NCBI RefSeq assembly: GCF_001968815.1
Contig: NZ_MIEQ01000027.1
Coordinates: 1 to 64,000 of the forward strand
Length of the DNA stretch: 64,000 bases
Direction of reading: 5' to 3'
Source of the DNA: Motiliproteus sp. MSK22-1
GTDB lineage: Bacteria > Pseudomonadota > Gammaproteobacteria > Pseudomonadales > Balneatricaceae
Shown here: in pieces, positions 1-9,165 of the stretch
Layout: every line of letters begins with the position of its first letter
How positions within the stretch are numbered: the stretch's first letter is position 1
Program-made: the position numbers and the translations under genes
The notes under the pieces: model-generated
Seen by the model: the letters and a program-made list of their open reading frames with translations, nothing else
What the model was told of the DNA's origin: nothing
Database searches by the model: none

Positions 1-113
1 ACAATTTCAGCTATTTGCTTTCGCGTCTGGCCCTGTCCAAAGAGCCGAATAGCCAAGTCTCGATTGTGTTGTTGTATTTCAGAAGATAGCTTGCGGGCAT
101 CAGTTTTATTCAT
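1..113 (-). CDS. IS630-family transposase, N-terminal fragment cut by window edge
   Basis: The minus strand encodes MNKTDARKLS followed by a helix-turn-helix-like stretch ending in GQTRKQIAEI. This matches the usual start of IS630-family (Tc1/mariner-like) transposases. Only about 37 residues lie inside the window, so the DDE catalytic domain is not visible. Just outside the gene, ACCCGGC at 114-120 and GCCGGGT at 148-154 form an inverted repeat beside a TA-rich stretch. That fits the terminal region of an element that targets TA dinucleotides, but the exact element end cannot be fixed here. Confidence 0.7.
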   Translation of the reverse strand, partial: MNKTDARKLSSEIQQHNRDLAIRLFGQGQTRKQIAEI

Positions 114-154
114 ACCCGGCAGTGTACCATAATTCGTCTATTTGTACGCCGGGT

Positions 155-453
155 TAATAATATATGTGCTGACTTTATCAGATCATAAGTGTGTCAGTGA
201 TCAATGCTTTGCTGGAAAGTAAGTTTGTTTGCTGTAAATCTTCTATGTGAAAACCTTTGTTGATCCATAGAAACCATCGATGCGGTCATTCTTATAGCAG
301 CTCTGACCGCTGTATGTTGCGCTGGATTAAATGTACGCCAATATATTGATTTCGAGTATTAACCCTGTATTGTTGGCTTAGTCAGCTAGCTGGAGCCTTC
401 CGGGTTTTGTGCTGGTTTGTGCGAGTTCCCGCTATACGGTGGTTGATAACGAC
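155..453. other. intergenic region without a recognised gene
   Basis: About 300 bases between the insertion-sequence edge and the first complete gene. No open frame of convincing length, RNA gene or clear repeat was seen. It presumably holds the promoter of the downstream cyclotransferase-like gene, but no confident -35/-10 pair was picked. Confidence 0.4.
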
Positions 454-1272
454 ATGTTTCGCTATTTTGGTTTTGGCTCTAACATGAACATAACCTCACT
501 GCGGGCCAAGGGTGTTGAACCCATGGCGTCGCGGCGGGCGGTGTTGCACGATTGGCGTTTGCGTTTCAATGTGCAGCATTTCTTCCGTCACGAGGGTGGC
601 GTCGGCAACATTGAACCTTATGCGGGAGCTGGTGAGCGGGTGCTTGGAGTGCTCTACGATTGTCCTGACGAGGCGCTTGCATCGCTGGACGCAGCAGAGG
701 CATTTGGTCATGGCTACGATCGTATTACCGTTGAGGTTGAAGTAGAGTCTGAAGTGGATGGAGTCGCGAACATTGAGCGGGTCCCTGCACTGACCTATGT
801 GGGTATGCCGGAATTTATCGACAATGGTTGTCTGCCGAGTCGCCGCTATCTCAACCTATTGATCAATGGTGCCCGACAGGCTGGGCTTGCATCAGACTAT
901 GTGCAGAGACTTATCGCGCAGCCGGTTCACCAGCCTGAAGACTACTCAACGTTCACATCACCACCGGGTGATAGTCCTTTGTTCGATGCTGATTTATTGG
1001 CTCAGTACCCGTTGTACACGGCGCTCTATGGTGCAGTTTTTGACATGTCAGAGGCACGACCCCTGCATGAATACCTGAAGAGCTTCTTTGGTGGGCGCGA
1101 CATGACCCTGTTCCATCTGAAACGACTGGATAGCAGTGACGGCAGGGAATCTATGGACGATATACGACACGGACGCCTCAACGAGGCTCAACAGTGCTAC
1201 CTCAATAGCTATCTCAATGAGTATGCTAGGGAGTATCGCTACATAGGCCGTATCCACTACAACCAAGAATAA
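454..1272 (+). CDS. gamma-glutamylcyclotransferase-like protein
   Basis: A 272-residue protein beginning MFRYFGFGSNMN, the glycine-rich YGSN-type loop that opens the gamma-glutamylcyclotransferase (AIG2/GGCT) fold. A second family feature is LDAAEAFGHGYDR near residue 80, where a Glu in this position is the usual catalytic acid. Family members release 5-oxoproline from gamma-glutamyl compounds, but the substrate here is unknown. The C-terminal third, after about residue 150, is an extra region I do not recognise. An upstream GTG at 409 is in frame, but its extra 15 residues precede the fold and look non-native, so the ATG at 454 is preferred. The next gene follows after 11 bases, suggesting one transcript with the beta-lactamase-fold protein and the large signalling protein. 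Confidence 0.7.
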   Translation: MFRYFGFGSNMNITSLRAKGVEPMASRRAVLHDWRLRFNVQHFFRHEGGVGNIEPYAGAGERVLGVLYDCPDEALASLDAAEAFGHGYDRITVEVEVESEVDGVANIERVPALTYVGMPEFIDNGCLPSRRYLNLLINGARQAGLASDYVQRLIAQPVHQPEDYSTFTSPPGDSPLFDADLLAQYPLYTALYGAVFDMSEARPLHEYLKSFFGGRDMTLFHLKRLDSSDGRESMDDIRHGRLNEAQQCYLNSYLNEYAREYRYIGRIHYNQE

Positions 1273-1283
1273 TAGAGTGAAGA

Positions 1284-2015
1284 ATGAAGAGTACAGAAAT
1301 CGATCAGTTTCCCCCAGCACTCGCCCATGGTGTTATCCAGGAAGTATTTCCTGACGTCTTTTTTGTCACTGGTGCAATGGAGACTGTTCTTCAGGGCATG
1401 GATTGGGAATTCAGCCGTAATATGACGGTAGTGCGTGACGGTGAACGTTTGATTGTTATCAACAGTGTACGTCTGAACGAACAGGGCCTGGCTGAGCTTG
1501 ACCGCCTTGGCCGGGTGACTGATGTGATTCGCCTTGGTGCTCTTCATGGGCGTGACGATCCTTTCTACGTCGAACATTACGGAGCCAGGTACTGGACAAT
1601 GGCTGATGGTGAGCCGGACACTACTCTGAAGGCGACCTGTACGCTTACTCCAAACGGTTCATTACCTATTTCCGATGCTTCCTTATTTGAATTCCGCACC
1701 ACCGGGATGCCTGAGGGTATCCTGCGGCTTGATCGCGCTGGTGGTATTCTCATTGCCTGTGATGCACTACAAAACTGGATTGCTCCGGACCAATATTTTT
1801 CTGATGATTCACGAGAGTTGATGAAAAAGATGGAATTCTTCACTCCGGCAAATGTCGGTCCAGTCTGGCTTCAGGCCGCTGCTCCTGCAGCAGATGACTT
1901 TTCCCGCCTTAAAGGACAGTCGTTCAAGCACGCTCTGTGTGGTCACGGTGAACCTTTGCGGGATACGGCGTATCAAGATTATGTTGCTACCTTCAACCGC
2001 TTATTCGGTATCTAA
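1284..2015 (+). CDS. metallo-beta-lactamase-fold-like protein with eroded metal motif
   Basis: A 243-residue cytoplasmic protein resembling the diverged beta-lactamase-fold group (DUF4336-like). It has an early strand pattern, a turn LGALHGRDDPFY around residues 78-89 where canonical enzymes carry HxHxDH, an ACDALQNW segment near 160, and a late His in CGHGEP near 222. The zinc motif is only partly kept, so hydrolase activity is uncertain. It lies 12 bases upstream of the pseudokinase/GGDEF gene and 11 bases after the cyclotransferase-like gene, so all three are probably co-transcribed. The fold assignment rests on pattern similarity by eye and is moderate. Confidence 0.5.
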   Translation: MKSTEIDQFPPALAHGVIQEVFPDVFFVTGAMETVLQGMDWEFSRNMTVVRDGERLIVINSVRLNEQGLAELDRLGRVTDVIRLGALHGRDDPFYVEHYGARYWTMADGEPDTTLKATCTLTPNGSLPISDASLFEFRTTGMPEGILRLDRAGGILIACDALQNWIAPDQYFSDDSRELMKKMEFFTPANVGPVWLQAAAPAADDFSRLKGQSFKHALCGHGEPLRDTAYQDYVATFNRLFGI

Positions 2016-2027
2016 AGCGTCAGATCT

Positions 2028-5000
2028 GTGAGCAGAAACGTGGATGGAACGGGCTTGCTGTTGCCCGGCTATAAGATCGATTCGGTTCTATGGCGGGCCG
2101 GTGGACGTATAGTTTATTGTGCCCGCTGTCTGGCCGATGGAGCCGTTGTTGCGATAGAGACTCTGGATGCCGAATACCCGGACCGCCAGCAGGTTGCGGT
2201 CATCCGTCGTGAAGGGGTTATTGCCCAGCGATTGGCAGAGGTGGACGGGGTGCGCAAGGTGTACGCTCTGTTGCCTCATGGCAGCGGCAATCTGGCGCTG
2301 GTTGGTGAGCTGTACCAAAGTTCCCTTGAAACCTATCTGGCCCAGTCGCCAGGGGAGCGGCTGCCTGTGTCCGAGTTGCTGGATATCGCTCTGCAACTCG
2401 CCCATACCCTGGGAGGAATGCATTCCCATGACATCGTACACAAAGCGCTGACACCGGAAAATATACTCTTTGATCCCTCCAGCGGGACGATAGCTTTGTC
2501 AGGTTTTGGCATCGCCTCCGAACTGGATCAGGAGCTGCAGGCGGTGCAGATGTCGGGTCATCTGGAGGGACCGTTACCTTACATTTCGCCGGAGCAGACA
2601 GGGCGTATGAACCGGGATCTGGACTATCGGTCTGACTATTATTCCCTTGGTGTTTTACTGTTTGAGCTGATGACGGGCAAACTGCCATTCCAGGCTGATA
2701 ATTTGCTGGAATGGGTTCACAGCCATATCAGTCGTTTGCCGTCCGCACCGCACGAGATTGTGCCAGAGGTGCCTGAGGCCGTATCAGCGATTATTCTCAA
2801 ACTGTTGGCCAAGAGTCCTGAAGCCCGTTATCAAAGTGCAGAAGGGTTGATGCATGACCTGGTCCGCTGTGCCGATATCCTGGCCGCAGGTCAGGTTCTG
2901 GAACCTTTTGATCTCGGTGAGAAAGATGTCGTACAGAAGTTTCTGGTGCCGCAAGCATTATATGGTCGCGAACCTGAGCTTCAGGAGTTATTCGGATTGT
3001 TCGAAGCGGCAGTGGCTGGGCGCAACGAGTTCTGCCTGGTTCACGGCTACTCCGGAGTTGGTAAATCGGCTCTGGTCAATGAGATTGATCGCCCTTTGGT
3101 TCGAGAGCGGGGTTTTCTGGTCCAGGGTAAGTTCGATCAGTTCCAGAACAGCGAATCATACACCGCTCTCTCTGCTGCTTTTCGTGGGTTGGTCCAGCAG
3201 GTCCTGGCTGAACCTGAGGAATGCCTGGCTGAATGGCGTCAGCGATTGCTTGATGCGTTGTCACCCAATGCGCGCCTGGTGATGGATTTGGTACCTGAGC
3301 TGGAACTGGTCATTGGTCATCAGCCCGCCGTACCGGAATTGCCGCCAGCAGAGGTGCGTAACCGTTTACATATCGTGCTTACCGCATTTCTTCGGGTCTT
3401 TGCAGGGGAAGGGCACCCAGTGGTGTTATTTCTCGACGATCTGCAATGGAGCGATGCACCCACTCTGGAGCTGTTACGTCGTTTAGTGACTTCACGAGAG
3501 CTAAGCCATCTGTTACTGATTGGTGCCTATCGAAGTAATGAGGTGGGCGCTGGACATCCTCTACGGCTGTTACTTGATAACCTGCAGTCCCGCAAGAACA
3601 TTCGCCAGCTTCCTCTGGGTCTGTTAGATCGGAACTCAGTGGCGCATCTGGTGGCCGATGCATTGTGCCGTGAGCCGGATGAGACACGCCTTCTGAGTGA
3701 TATGCTCTATGAAAAGGCGCAGGGCAATCCCTTCTTTACAAACGAGCTATTGCGACAACTTCACAAGGAAGGAGCCCTCTCCCCTGATCCGGTCAGCGGA
3801 AAATGGAACTGGGATCTGGATGCTGTCCGTTGGTCCAGTGTGAGCAATGATGTCGTCAAGTTCATGGTGGATAATCTGCGGTGCCTGCAGCCAGCAACAC
3901 AGGGCGTCCTGCAATTGGCTGCCTGTATTGGTGGCACTTTTGATTTGCACACACTATCAGTGATTTACGAGCGTCCTGTCGCTAAAACCGCCGCTGCTCT
4001 GTTGCCGGCGCTGAAACAACACATTGTGCTTCCCTTGCACAGTGACTATCGTTTGGTAGGTGAAGGACCAGAAGGAGAACATGCTGTCGCAGAGAGTACT
4101 GAATCGTTGGAGTTCAACCCGACTTATCGATTCCAGCATGATCGTGTACAACAAGCTGCTTATGCTCTGATTGATGTGCGGCGATTGCGAGAAGTGCATC
4201 TTTCCGTGGGTCGTCTTATGCTTCAGCACACCGGCGATCAGGTACCCGAAGAACGTCTCATCGATATTGTTGGTCACCTCAACGAAGGCCGCTGTCTGAT
4301 CGAGTCTACTGCTGAGCAACTTTATCTTGCTGAACTGAACCTGCGTGCAGGGATTCGAGCCAGGCATTCTTCAGCCTACGACGAGGCACTGAAGTATCTG
4401 AAAGTGGCGGCAGAACTATTGCCTGCTGATTCCTGGACGGAGGTGCCCGAGCTGATGCAGGCGCTGGCAGTGGAGACTCAGCAATGTGCTTATCTCACGG
4501 GTAACACCGAAGAGGCTGACAGCTGGATTGAAGTAATATTGACGCATGTCCACTCGGACCTGGAACGCAGCGATATTCTTGCTACCCGTACCCGTCAGTA
4601 CGCAACCCTTGGGCGTATGGAGGAGTCCATTCTCTCTGCTATTCAGGGATTGGCGCTTTTGGGGGTTAAGCTTACCGATCGGCCGGGAGATGCAGAGATT
4701 GCCGAGGAACGACGGCTGGTCAAGGAAAATCTCGGTGAGCGCCGTATCTCAGAACTGGTAGCTGCACCCTTGGTGCAAGATCCTGCCACCCTGACAGCCA
4801 TGCGGCTGCTGATGGAAATCTTTCCTGCTGCCTTTCTGTCCGGCAGCGGGAAACTGTTTCCGTATCTGGTACTAAAGGCGGTTAACCTTTCGCTACGCCA
4901 TGGTAATTGCCCTGAATCTGCTTTTGCCTACGCGGCTTACGGCATGCTGTTGTGCGGTGAGTTTGATGAGCCAGCAGTTGGTTATCAGTATGGTCAGGTT

Positions 5001-7145
5001 GGTCTGGAGATTAATGAACGTCTTGACGATCTTACTCTGCGTGCACGTGTGATCTATGTGTATGCCATGTTTGTCCATCACTGGAGTTGCCATTGGTCGA
5101 GTTTGACACCCTGGTTCCGCAAAGGCATTGAAGCAGGCTACCAGTCGGGGGATCTGCTTTATCTCGCTTATAGTGCCCAGGACTGCGTGATCTGGGATCC
5201 GACGCTGGACCTGGAAACAGCCTATCGACAGCACGCCGAGAACCTGGAAATCGTGCGTGACTGTGCTTATCAGGACTCCCTGGACTCAGGCACGCTGTTT
5301 CTGCAATTACAGCGTAATCTGCTTGGCCTTACAGATGCCCCTTGCTCCTTGAGTGATGATGATTTCAATGAAGAGCAGTGTCTTGCAGGCATGCGTCAGC
5401 GGCAGTTTATGACCGGGGTTGCCAACTACCATATCTACAGCGCTGAAATCTGCCTACTCTATGGAGACTACAACAAGGCTCTCAGCCATGTGCGAGCTCA
5501 GGATGGGCTAATCAAGTCGGCCATGTCATTACCCCAGTTGGTCCGCTTCTATGGTGTCGCCTTTCTTACGCTGGCGACTCATTATCCGGATATGGAGGCT
5601 GATGAGCAGGCGCTGACGCTCCTACGGCTACAGGCTGATCTTGAGCGGATGACGCGCTGGGCTGACAATTGTGAAGAGAACTTTCGCCATCTGCAGTACT
5701 TGATGGAGGCTGAACTGGAGCGGCTTTATGGCCGTTCAGAGGCTGCACTGAAACGTTATGACGCTGCCATCGACACGGCACGGGAAAGCGGCTTTCTGAG
5801 GGACGAGGCGACCGCCTGCGAGCGTGCCGCACGGCACCTGTTAGCGCTTGGTCAGAGAAGATCTGCAGAAGGTTACCTGCGCGGCGCGCACCGCATTTAC
5901 GACCGTTGGGGGGCTCACCGAAAGGTGACTCTGTTAGAGCAGGAGTTCTCTGTACTGCAGGAACTGGTTGCCGGTGTTAATGTTTGTGACACGCGGGTAG
6001 AGCTTGGCGATTTGGATCTGGCCTCAGTCATGAAAGCCTCAAGGGAAATTTCCGGAGAAATTGTCCTGGACCAGTTGCTTAAGACCACCATGGGCATATT
6101 GTTGGAAAATGCCGGTGGTCAGTGGGGATGTCTGGTGGTTCGGCGTGACGGGAATCTGGTTGTGGAGGCGGCTAAGCTTCCGGCAGAGGGGTTGTCGACG
6201 GAACACTTAGCGGTTCATTCGTTGGTACCGACTGCTGACGGAGAGAAGGTTCCGTTGCCGGTAACACTGATCAGTCAGGTACTTCACAGTGAGGAAGCTG
6301 TCGTACTACATGACGCAACAGCTGAGGGGCCGTTTGTACAGGATCCATATATACTCCAATTCTGCCCTGCATCGGTATTCTGTGTGCCAATCTGCAGAGA
6401 GCGTTTCGAAGGTGCCCTGTATATAGAGAACAATTTAGCCAGTGGTGTTTTCACCGGTGAAAGGGTGGAGATCATTCGTCTTTTGGCGGCTCAGGCGTCT
6501 GTTGCGATAGAAAATGCGCGTCTCTACGAGCAGGTGCAGGATTACTCCCGCACTTTGGAGGATAAGGTAGCCGAACGGACAGACCGTTTGGAACAACTCA
6601 ACCAGAATCTGCAAAGGCTTGCCGATTGTGATGGCCTGACCGGTGTTGCCAACCGACGTAGGGGGGATATCTATCTGGCGGAGATGTGGGCGCGGTTGCG
6701 CAGGAGCAGGGAGTCGCTTTCCGTCATTATGCTTGATGTAGACCACTTTAAGGCTTTCAATGACAACTACGGGCATCAAGCCGGTGATGATTGTTTGGTG
6801 GCGGTAGCTGAAACAGTGAGAAACCAGCTATTGCGCCCTGCCGATCTGGTTGCCCGCTACGGTGGGGAGGAATTTATCATAGTGCTGCCCGATACTGATC
6901 ACAACGGTGCAGCTCTGGTTGCTGAGAAAGTCCGACGGGCGGTGGAAGCTCTGGCAATAGTACATGCAAGCTCCTCGGTGGGTACGGTGGTTACTGTGAG
7001 TGGTGGCACCGCCAGCAAAGTGCCGAAGGGCGAAGGGGGCGTGGAGCATCTGCTTCGTGAGGCGGATATTGCCCTTTATCGGGCTAAGCAGATGGGGCGT
7101 AACCAGATACATTCGGCCCCGCGATTTCAACATGACCGTAAATAA
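2028..7145 (+). CDS. pseudokinase / AAA ATPase / TPR-like / GAF / GGDEF signalling protein
   Basis: A 1705-residue cytoplasmic protein starting at GTG. Domains in order: a Ser/Thr-kinase-like domain (about 13-285); an AAA_16-type ATPase with Walker A GYSGVGKS at 340-347 and Walker B LFLDD near 467-471; a long alpha-helical, TPR-like region (about 620-1290); a GAF domain (about 1340-1500); a short coiled coil; and a GGDEF domain. In the kinase head the residues for catalysis are replaced: Glu44 at the VAIK lysine, HKA (138-140) for HRD, and SGFG with Gly159 for DFG. The surrounding SPEQTGRMNR block is kept. The GGDEF domain looks active: DVDHFK near 1570, GGEEF at 1612-1616 and an RxxD inhibitory site at 1603-1606. 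Known relatives with this front half usually end in a histidine kinase. The expected output here is cyclic di-GMP synthesis controlled by the ATPase and GAF parts. The ligand is unknown. Confidence 0.85.
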   Translation: MSRNVDGTGLLLPGYKIDSVLWRAGGRIVYCARCLADGAVVAIETLDAEYPDRQQVAVIRREGVIAQRLAEVDGVRKVYALLPHGSGNLALVGELYQSSLETYLAQSPGERLPVSELLDIALQLAHTLGGMHSHDIVHKALTPENILFDPSSGTIALSGFGIASELDQELQAVQMSGHLEGPLPYISPEQTGRMNRDLDYRSDYYSLGVLLFELMTGKLPFQADNLLEWVHSHISRLPSAPHEIVPEVPEAVSAIILKLLAKSPEARYQSAEGLMHDLVRCADILAAGQVLEPFDLGEKDVVQKFLVPQALYGREPELQELFGLFEAAVAGRNEFCLVHGYSGVGKSALVNEIDRPLVRERGFLVQGKFDQFQNSESYTALSAAFRGLVQQVLAEPEECLAEWRQRLLDALSPNARLVMDLVPELELVIGHQPAVPELPPAEVRNRLHIVLTAFLRVFAGEGHPVVLFLDDLQWSDAPTLELLRRLVTSRELSHLLLIGAYRSNEVGAGHPLRLLLDNLQSRKNIRQLPLGLLDRNSVAHLVADALCREPDETRLLSDMLYEKAQGNPFFTNELLRQLHKEGALSPDPVSGKWNWDLDAVRWSSVSNDVVKFMVDNLRCLQPATQGVLQLAACIGGTFDLHTLSVIYERPVAKTAAALLPALKQHIVLPLHSDYRLVGEGPEGEHAVAESTESLEFNPTYRFQHDRVQQAAYALIDVRRLREVHLSVGRLMLQHTGDQVPEERLIDIVGHLNEGRCLIESTAEQLYLAELNLRAGIRARHSSAYDEALKYLKVAAELLPADSWTEVPELMQALAVETQQCAYLTGNTEEADSWIEVILTHVHSDLERSDILATRTRQYATLGRMEESILSAIQGLALLGVKLTDRPGDAEIAEERRLVKENLGERRISELVAAPLVQDPATLTAMRLLMEIFPAAFLSGSGKLFPYLVLKAVNLSLRHGNCPESAFAYAAYGMLLCGEFDEPAVGYQYGQVGLEINERLDDLTLRARVIYVYAMFVHHWSCHWSSLTPWFRKGIEAGYQSGDLLYLAYSAQDCVIWDPTLDLETAYRQHAENLEIVRDCAYQDSLDSGTLFLQLQRNLLGLTDAPCSLSDDDFNEEQCLAGMRQRQFMTGVANYHIYSAEICLLYGDYNKALSHVRAQDGLIKSAMSLPQLVRFYGVAFLTLATHYPDMEADEQALTLLRLQADLERMTRWADNCEENFRHLQYLMEAELERLYGRSEAALKRYDAAIDTARESGFLRDEATACERAARHLLALGQRRSAEGYLRGAHRIYDRWGAHRKVTLLEQEFSVLQELVAGVNVCDTRVELGDLDLASVMKASREISGEIVLDQLLKTTMGILLENAGGQWGCLVVRRDGNLVVEAAKLPAEGLSTEHLAVHSLVPTADGEKVPLPVTLISQVLHSEEAVVLHDATAEGPFVQDPYILQFCPASVFCVPICRERFEGALYIENNLASGVFTGERVEIIRLLAAQASVAIENARLYEQVQDYSRTLEDKVAERTDRLEQLNQNLQRLADCDGLTGVANRRRGDIYLAEMWARLRRSRESLSVIMLDVDHFKAFNDNYGHQAGDDCLVAVAETVRNQLLRPADLVARYGGEEFIIVLPDTDHNGAALVAEKVRRAVEALAIVHASSSVGTVVTVSGGTASKVPKGEGGVEHLLREADIALYRAKQMGRNQIHSAPRFQHDRK

Positions 7146-7181
7146 TATCTGGTAACAGAAAACACATGGCAACAGTAAGAA

Positions 7182-7221
7182 AAGGCTCTCAGTGACTCCG
7201 TTGCAAGGAGTGAGAGGGCTT
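7182..7221 (+). promoter_or_regulatory. imperfect hairpin in leader of the beta-solenoid gene
   Basis: Between the GGDEF gene and the beta-solenoid gene, CTCTCA and ACTCC on the left pair with GGAGTGAGAG on the right around a short loop, with flanking AAG/CTT. It ends about 10 bases before a strong AGGAGG ribosome-binding site. It could be an attenuating terminator without a U-run, or an mRNA-stability element. The pairing was judged by eye only. Confidence 0.3.
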
Positions 7222-7241
7222 AACCAACTCAGGAGGAGTAG

Positions 7242-8999
7242 ATGACTAGATCAAATTGGAACACTCAACCGGCTACCGGTGAATGGAACACTGCAACCAA
7301 CTGGACCCCGCCTGAAGTGCCTTCGGGCAAGGCGACTTTTACCCGTTCATCCCAGACTTCGATCAGCTTTTCAGCGACAGCTGAGGCGACGGTGGCCAAC
7401 ATCGAGTTTGCTGAAGATGCATCGGCTTACACCTTTGTATTTGGCCCTTCTAATACACCCTCTTTGACGATCTCCGGTGAGGGAGTTATTAATCATTCTT
7501 ATAGTCAACAGAGTTTTATCGTGGCTGCTACCAGCAGTGGCTATACAGACCCCCAGCTGAAGTTTACGAACTCAGCGACAGCGGGTGGAGACAATGTGTT
7601 TTATTGTGCAGGTCCTACGACGGAACAGGGTTCTGGTGGAGGTGTTATCTGTTTTTGCGATCATTCAACCGCCGGTTCGGCTTCATTCAAAGTGTGGACA
7701 GGGGCAGGGGCTCCCCCGGAGCACAGCACTGTTGGTGGCGAGGTAAGCTTCTGTAACGAATCATCGGCAGGAACCGCCAGTTTTACTATTTATGGCACTC
7801 TTGGTACCGATGGTGACACCTTCGGTAATGTGGTCTTTCACAATACCGCGACAGCTGATAACGCCGCTTTCACTAATATCGGTGGAACGGTTTCTGGCGG
7901 TGATGGGGGTAATACGCAGTTTTACGGTGATTCGACCGCTGCCTATGGTCTGTTTAACAACCGGGGAGGGACCTGTAACAAGGCCAATGGTGGTGATGTG
8001 GCATTTGACGCCACTGCTAATGGTGGTCATGGTCATTTCTATAACCACGCTGCCAAGGCAGCGGGTGCATATGGTGGTGTCACCAGCTTCAATAACAATC
8101 CCCCGAGTATGACGCTGCAGGGAGCATCCGCAGGACATGGCTCTTACTTCAACTACGGTGCGCGTGAGGGCGAAGAGGGAGGAGGAGGTCATATTGAATT
8201 TAGCGCAAAATATGGCTCACCAACCGCAGCCAACGGTTGTTTCGTTAACTATGGCAGTGCTATTGAAAGCAAATCGAGTGCTGGCCATACGATCTTCTCG
8301 ATAAACCTTCCAACTGATTACTATCCAACCGCTGGTAACGCTGCTTTCTGGAATCATCCGGGGGTAACGGAAGGGGCCGCTGCAGGTTACACCGAATTCT
8401 CGGTCTACAGTAATGAAAGCCAAGCAGACAGCAGTGGCGCCAGTGGAAGCACTGGAGGTAGCAATGTACCTACAGCGGGTGAGGGGACATTTTTCAATCT
8501 TGGCGGCTACAGTCCGAAAGCAACCGGTGGCTATACCGTATTTTCAGGAACCTCAAGTGCGGGAAGTGCCACCTTGATCGCCTATGGCGGAAGCAATGGC
8601 GGCTATGGCGGCAGAATCGTATTTTATGGAGAGTCTTCTGGTGGTGCAGCCAACGTTCAGCTGTTCGGTAACGGTGAGCTGGATATCAGTGATCACACCG
8701 GTGGGGTAACCATTGGTGCACTCGAAATGACAGGTGGCGTTATCGTGACTCAGCTTGGTAATAGCGTAACCCGGCTGACGGTATCCGGAGAGCTGACTCT
8801 CAAGTCAACGGATGTGAGCTTCTCCTTCTGGACAAGTGATTCAGCAGGGTTTGAGTTCAATAGGGCCTATACGATTCTCTCTACTTCCAACCTTTCCGGG
8901 TTATCTGCTGGTCATTTCAGTGGCAATAGTCTTGAGGGTGTAGAGCCGACTTTTTCCATTGTCGGCGATGATCTCCAGGTTACTTTTGTAAAGTCGTGA
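7242..8999 (+). CDS. repeat-rich beta-solenoid protein resembling an autotransporter passenger
   Basis: A 585-residue protein made largely of degenerate 30-40-residue repeats. Each has a GG-x-V/T-x-F element followed by S/T-AG-x-A-x-F-x-N and a Gly/Ser-rich turn, as expected for a right-handed beta-helix. The first residues (WNTQPATGEWNTATNW) resemble the strand motif that opens many autotransporter-associated repeat proteins. There is no N-terminal hydrophobic signal peptide and no C-terminal beta-barrel. The protein ends shortly after a jelly-roll-like segment, at VTFVKS. ATG 7242 is supported by AGGAGGAG at 7231-7238. The gene is 96 bases downstream of the GGDEF gene on the same strand, so cyclic di-GMP-linked surface or matrix function is a plausible inference. 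Export, if any, would need a type I-like or other signal-independent route. Confidence 0.6.
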   Translation: MTRSNWNTQPATGEWNTATNWTPPEVPSGKATFTRSSQTSISFSATAEATVANIEFAEDASAYTFVFGPSNTPSLTISGEGVINHSYSQQSFIVAATSSGYTDPQLKFTNSATAGGDNVFYCAGPTTEQGSGGGVICFCDHSTAGSASFKVWTGAGAPPEHSTVGGEVSFCNESSAGTASFTIYGTLGTDGDTFGNVVFHNTATADNAAFTNIGGTVSGGDGGNTQFYGDSTAAYGLFNNRGGTCNKANGGDVAFDATANGGHGHFYNHAAKAAGAYGGVTSFNNNPPSMTLQGASAGHGSYFNYGAREGEEGGGGHIEFSAKYGSPTAANGCFVNYGSAIESKSSAGHTIFSINLPTDYYPTAGNAAFWNHPGVTEGAAAGYTEFSVYSNESQADSSGASGSTGGSNVPTAGEGTFFNLGGYSPKATGGYTVFSGTSSAGSATLIAYGGSNGGYGGRIVFYGESSGGAANVQLFGNGELDISDHTGGVTIGALEMTGGVIVTQLGNSVTRLTVSGELTLKSTDVSFSFWTSDSAGFEFNRAYTILSTSNLSGLSAGHFSGNSLEGVEPTFSIVGDDLQVTFVKS

Positions 9000-9024
9000 T
9001 CTGAGATATAAGTCGCCTTAGACT

Positions 9025-9121
9025 GGCAGAAGCTGCTCAGTAGTTCAGGGGACGCAGCTTCTTGCCTGGAAGTCGATTCACTCTGCCAGAACTTATCGCT
9101 GCCCGAGTCCATCTCTGGCAG
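9025..9121. terminator. two stem-loops between convergent genes
   Basis: GAAGCTGC at 9029-9036 pairs with GCAGCTTC at 9054-9061, extended by GGCA/TTGCC. A second stem pairs CTGCCAGA (9083-9090) with TCTGGCAG (9114-9121). They sit between the end of the beta-solenoid gene and the end of the minus-strand FNR gene. A terminator role fits the position, but neither stem is followed by a good T-run. Confidence 0.4.
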
Positions 9122-9165
9122 TGTGGATAATAAAATTTGTCAAGCTGCTGATATCAACCTCTGTT

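Noticed and set aside
2218-2688. Long minus-strand open frame inside the GGDEF gene
   Set aside because: It lies fully in the antisense of a clear multi-domain gene, has no recognised domain and no ribosome-binding site.
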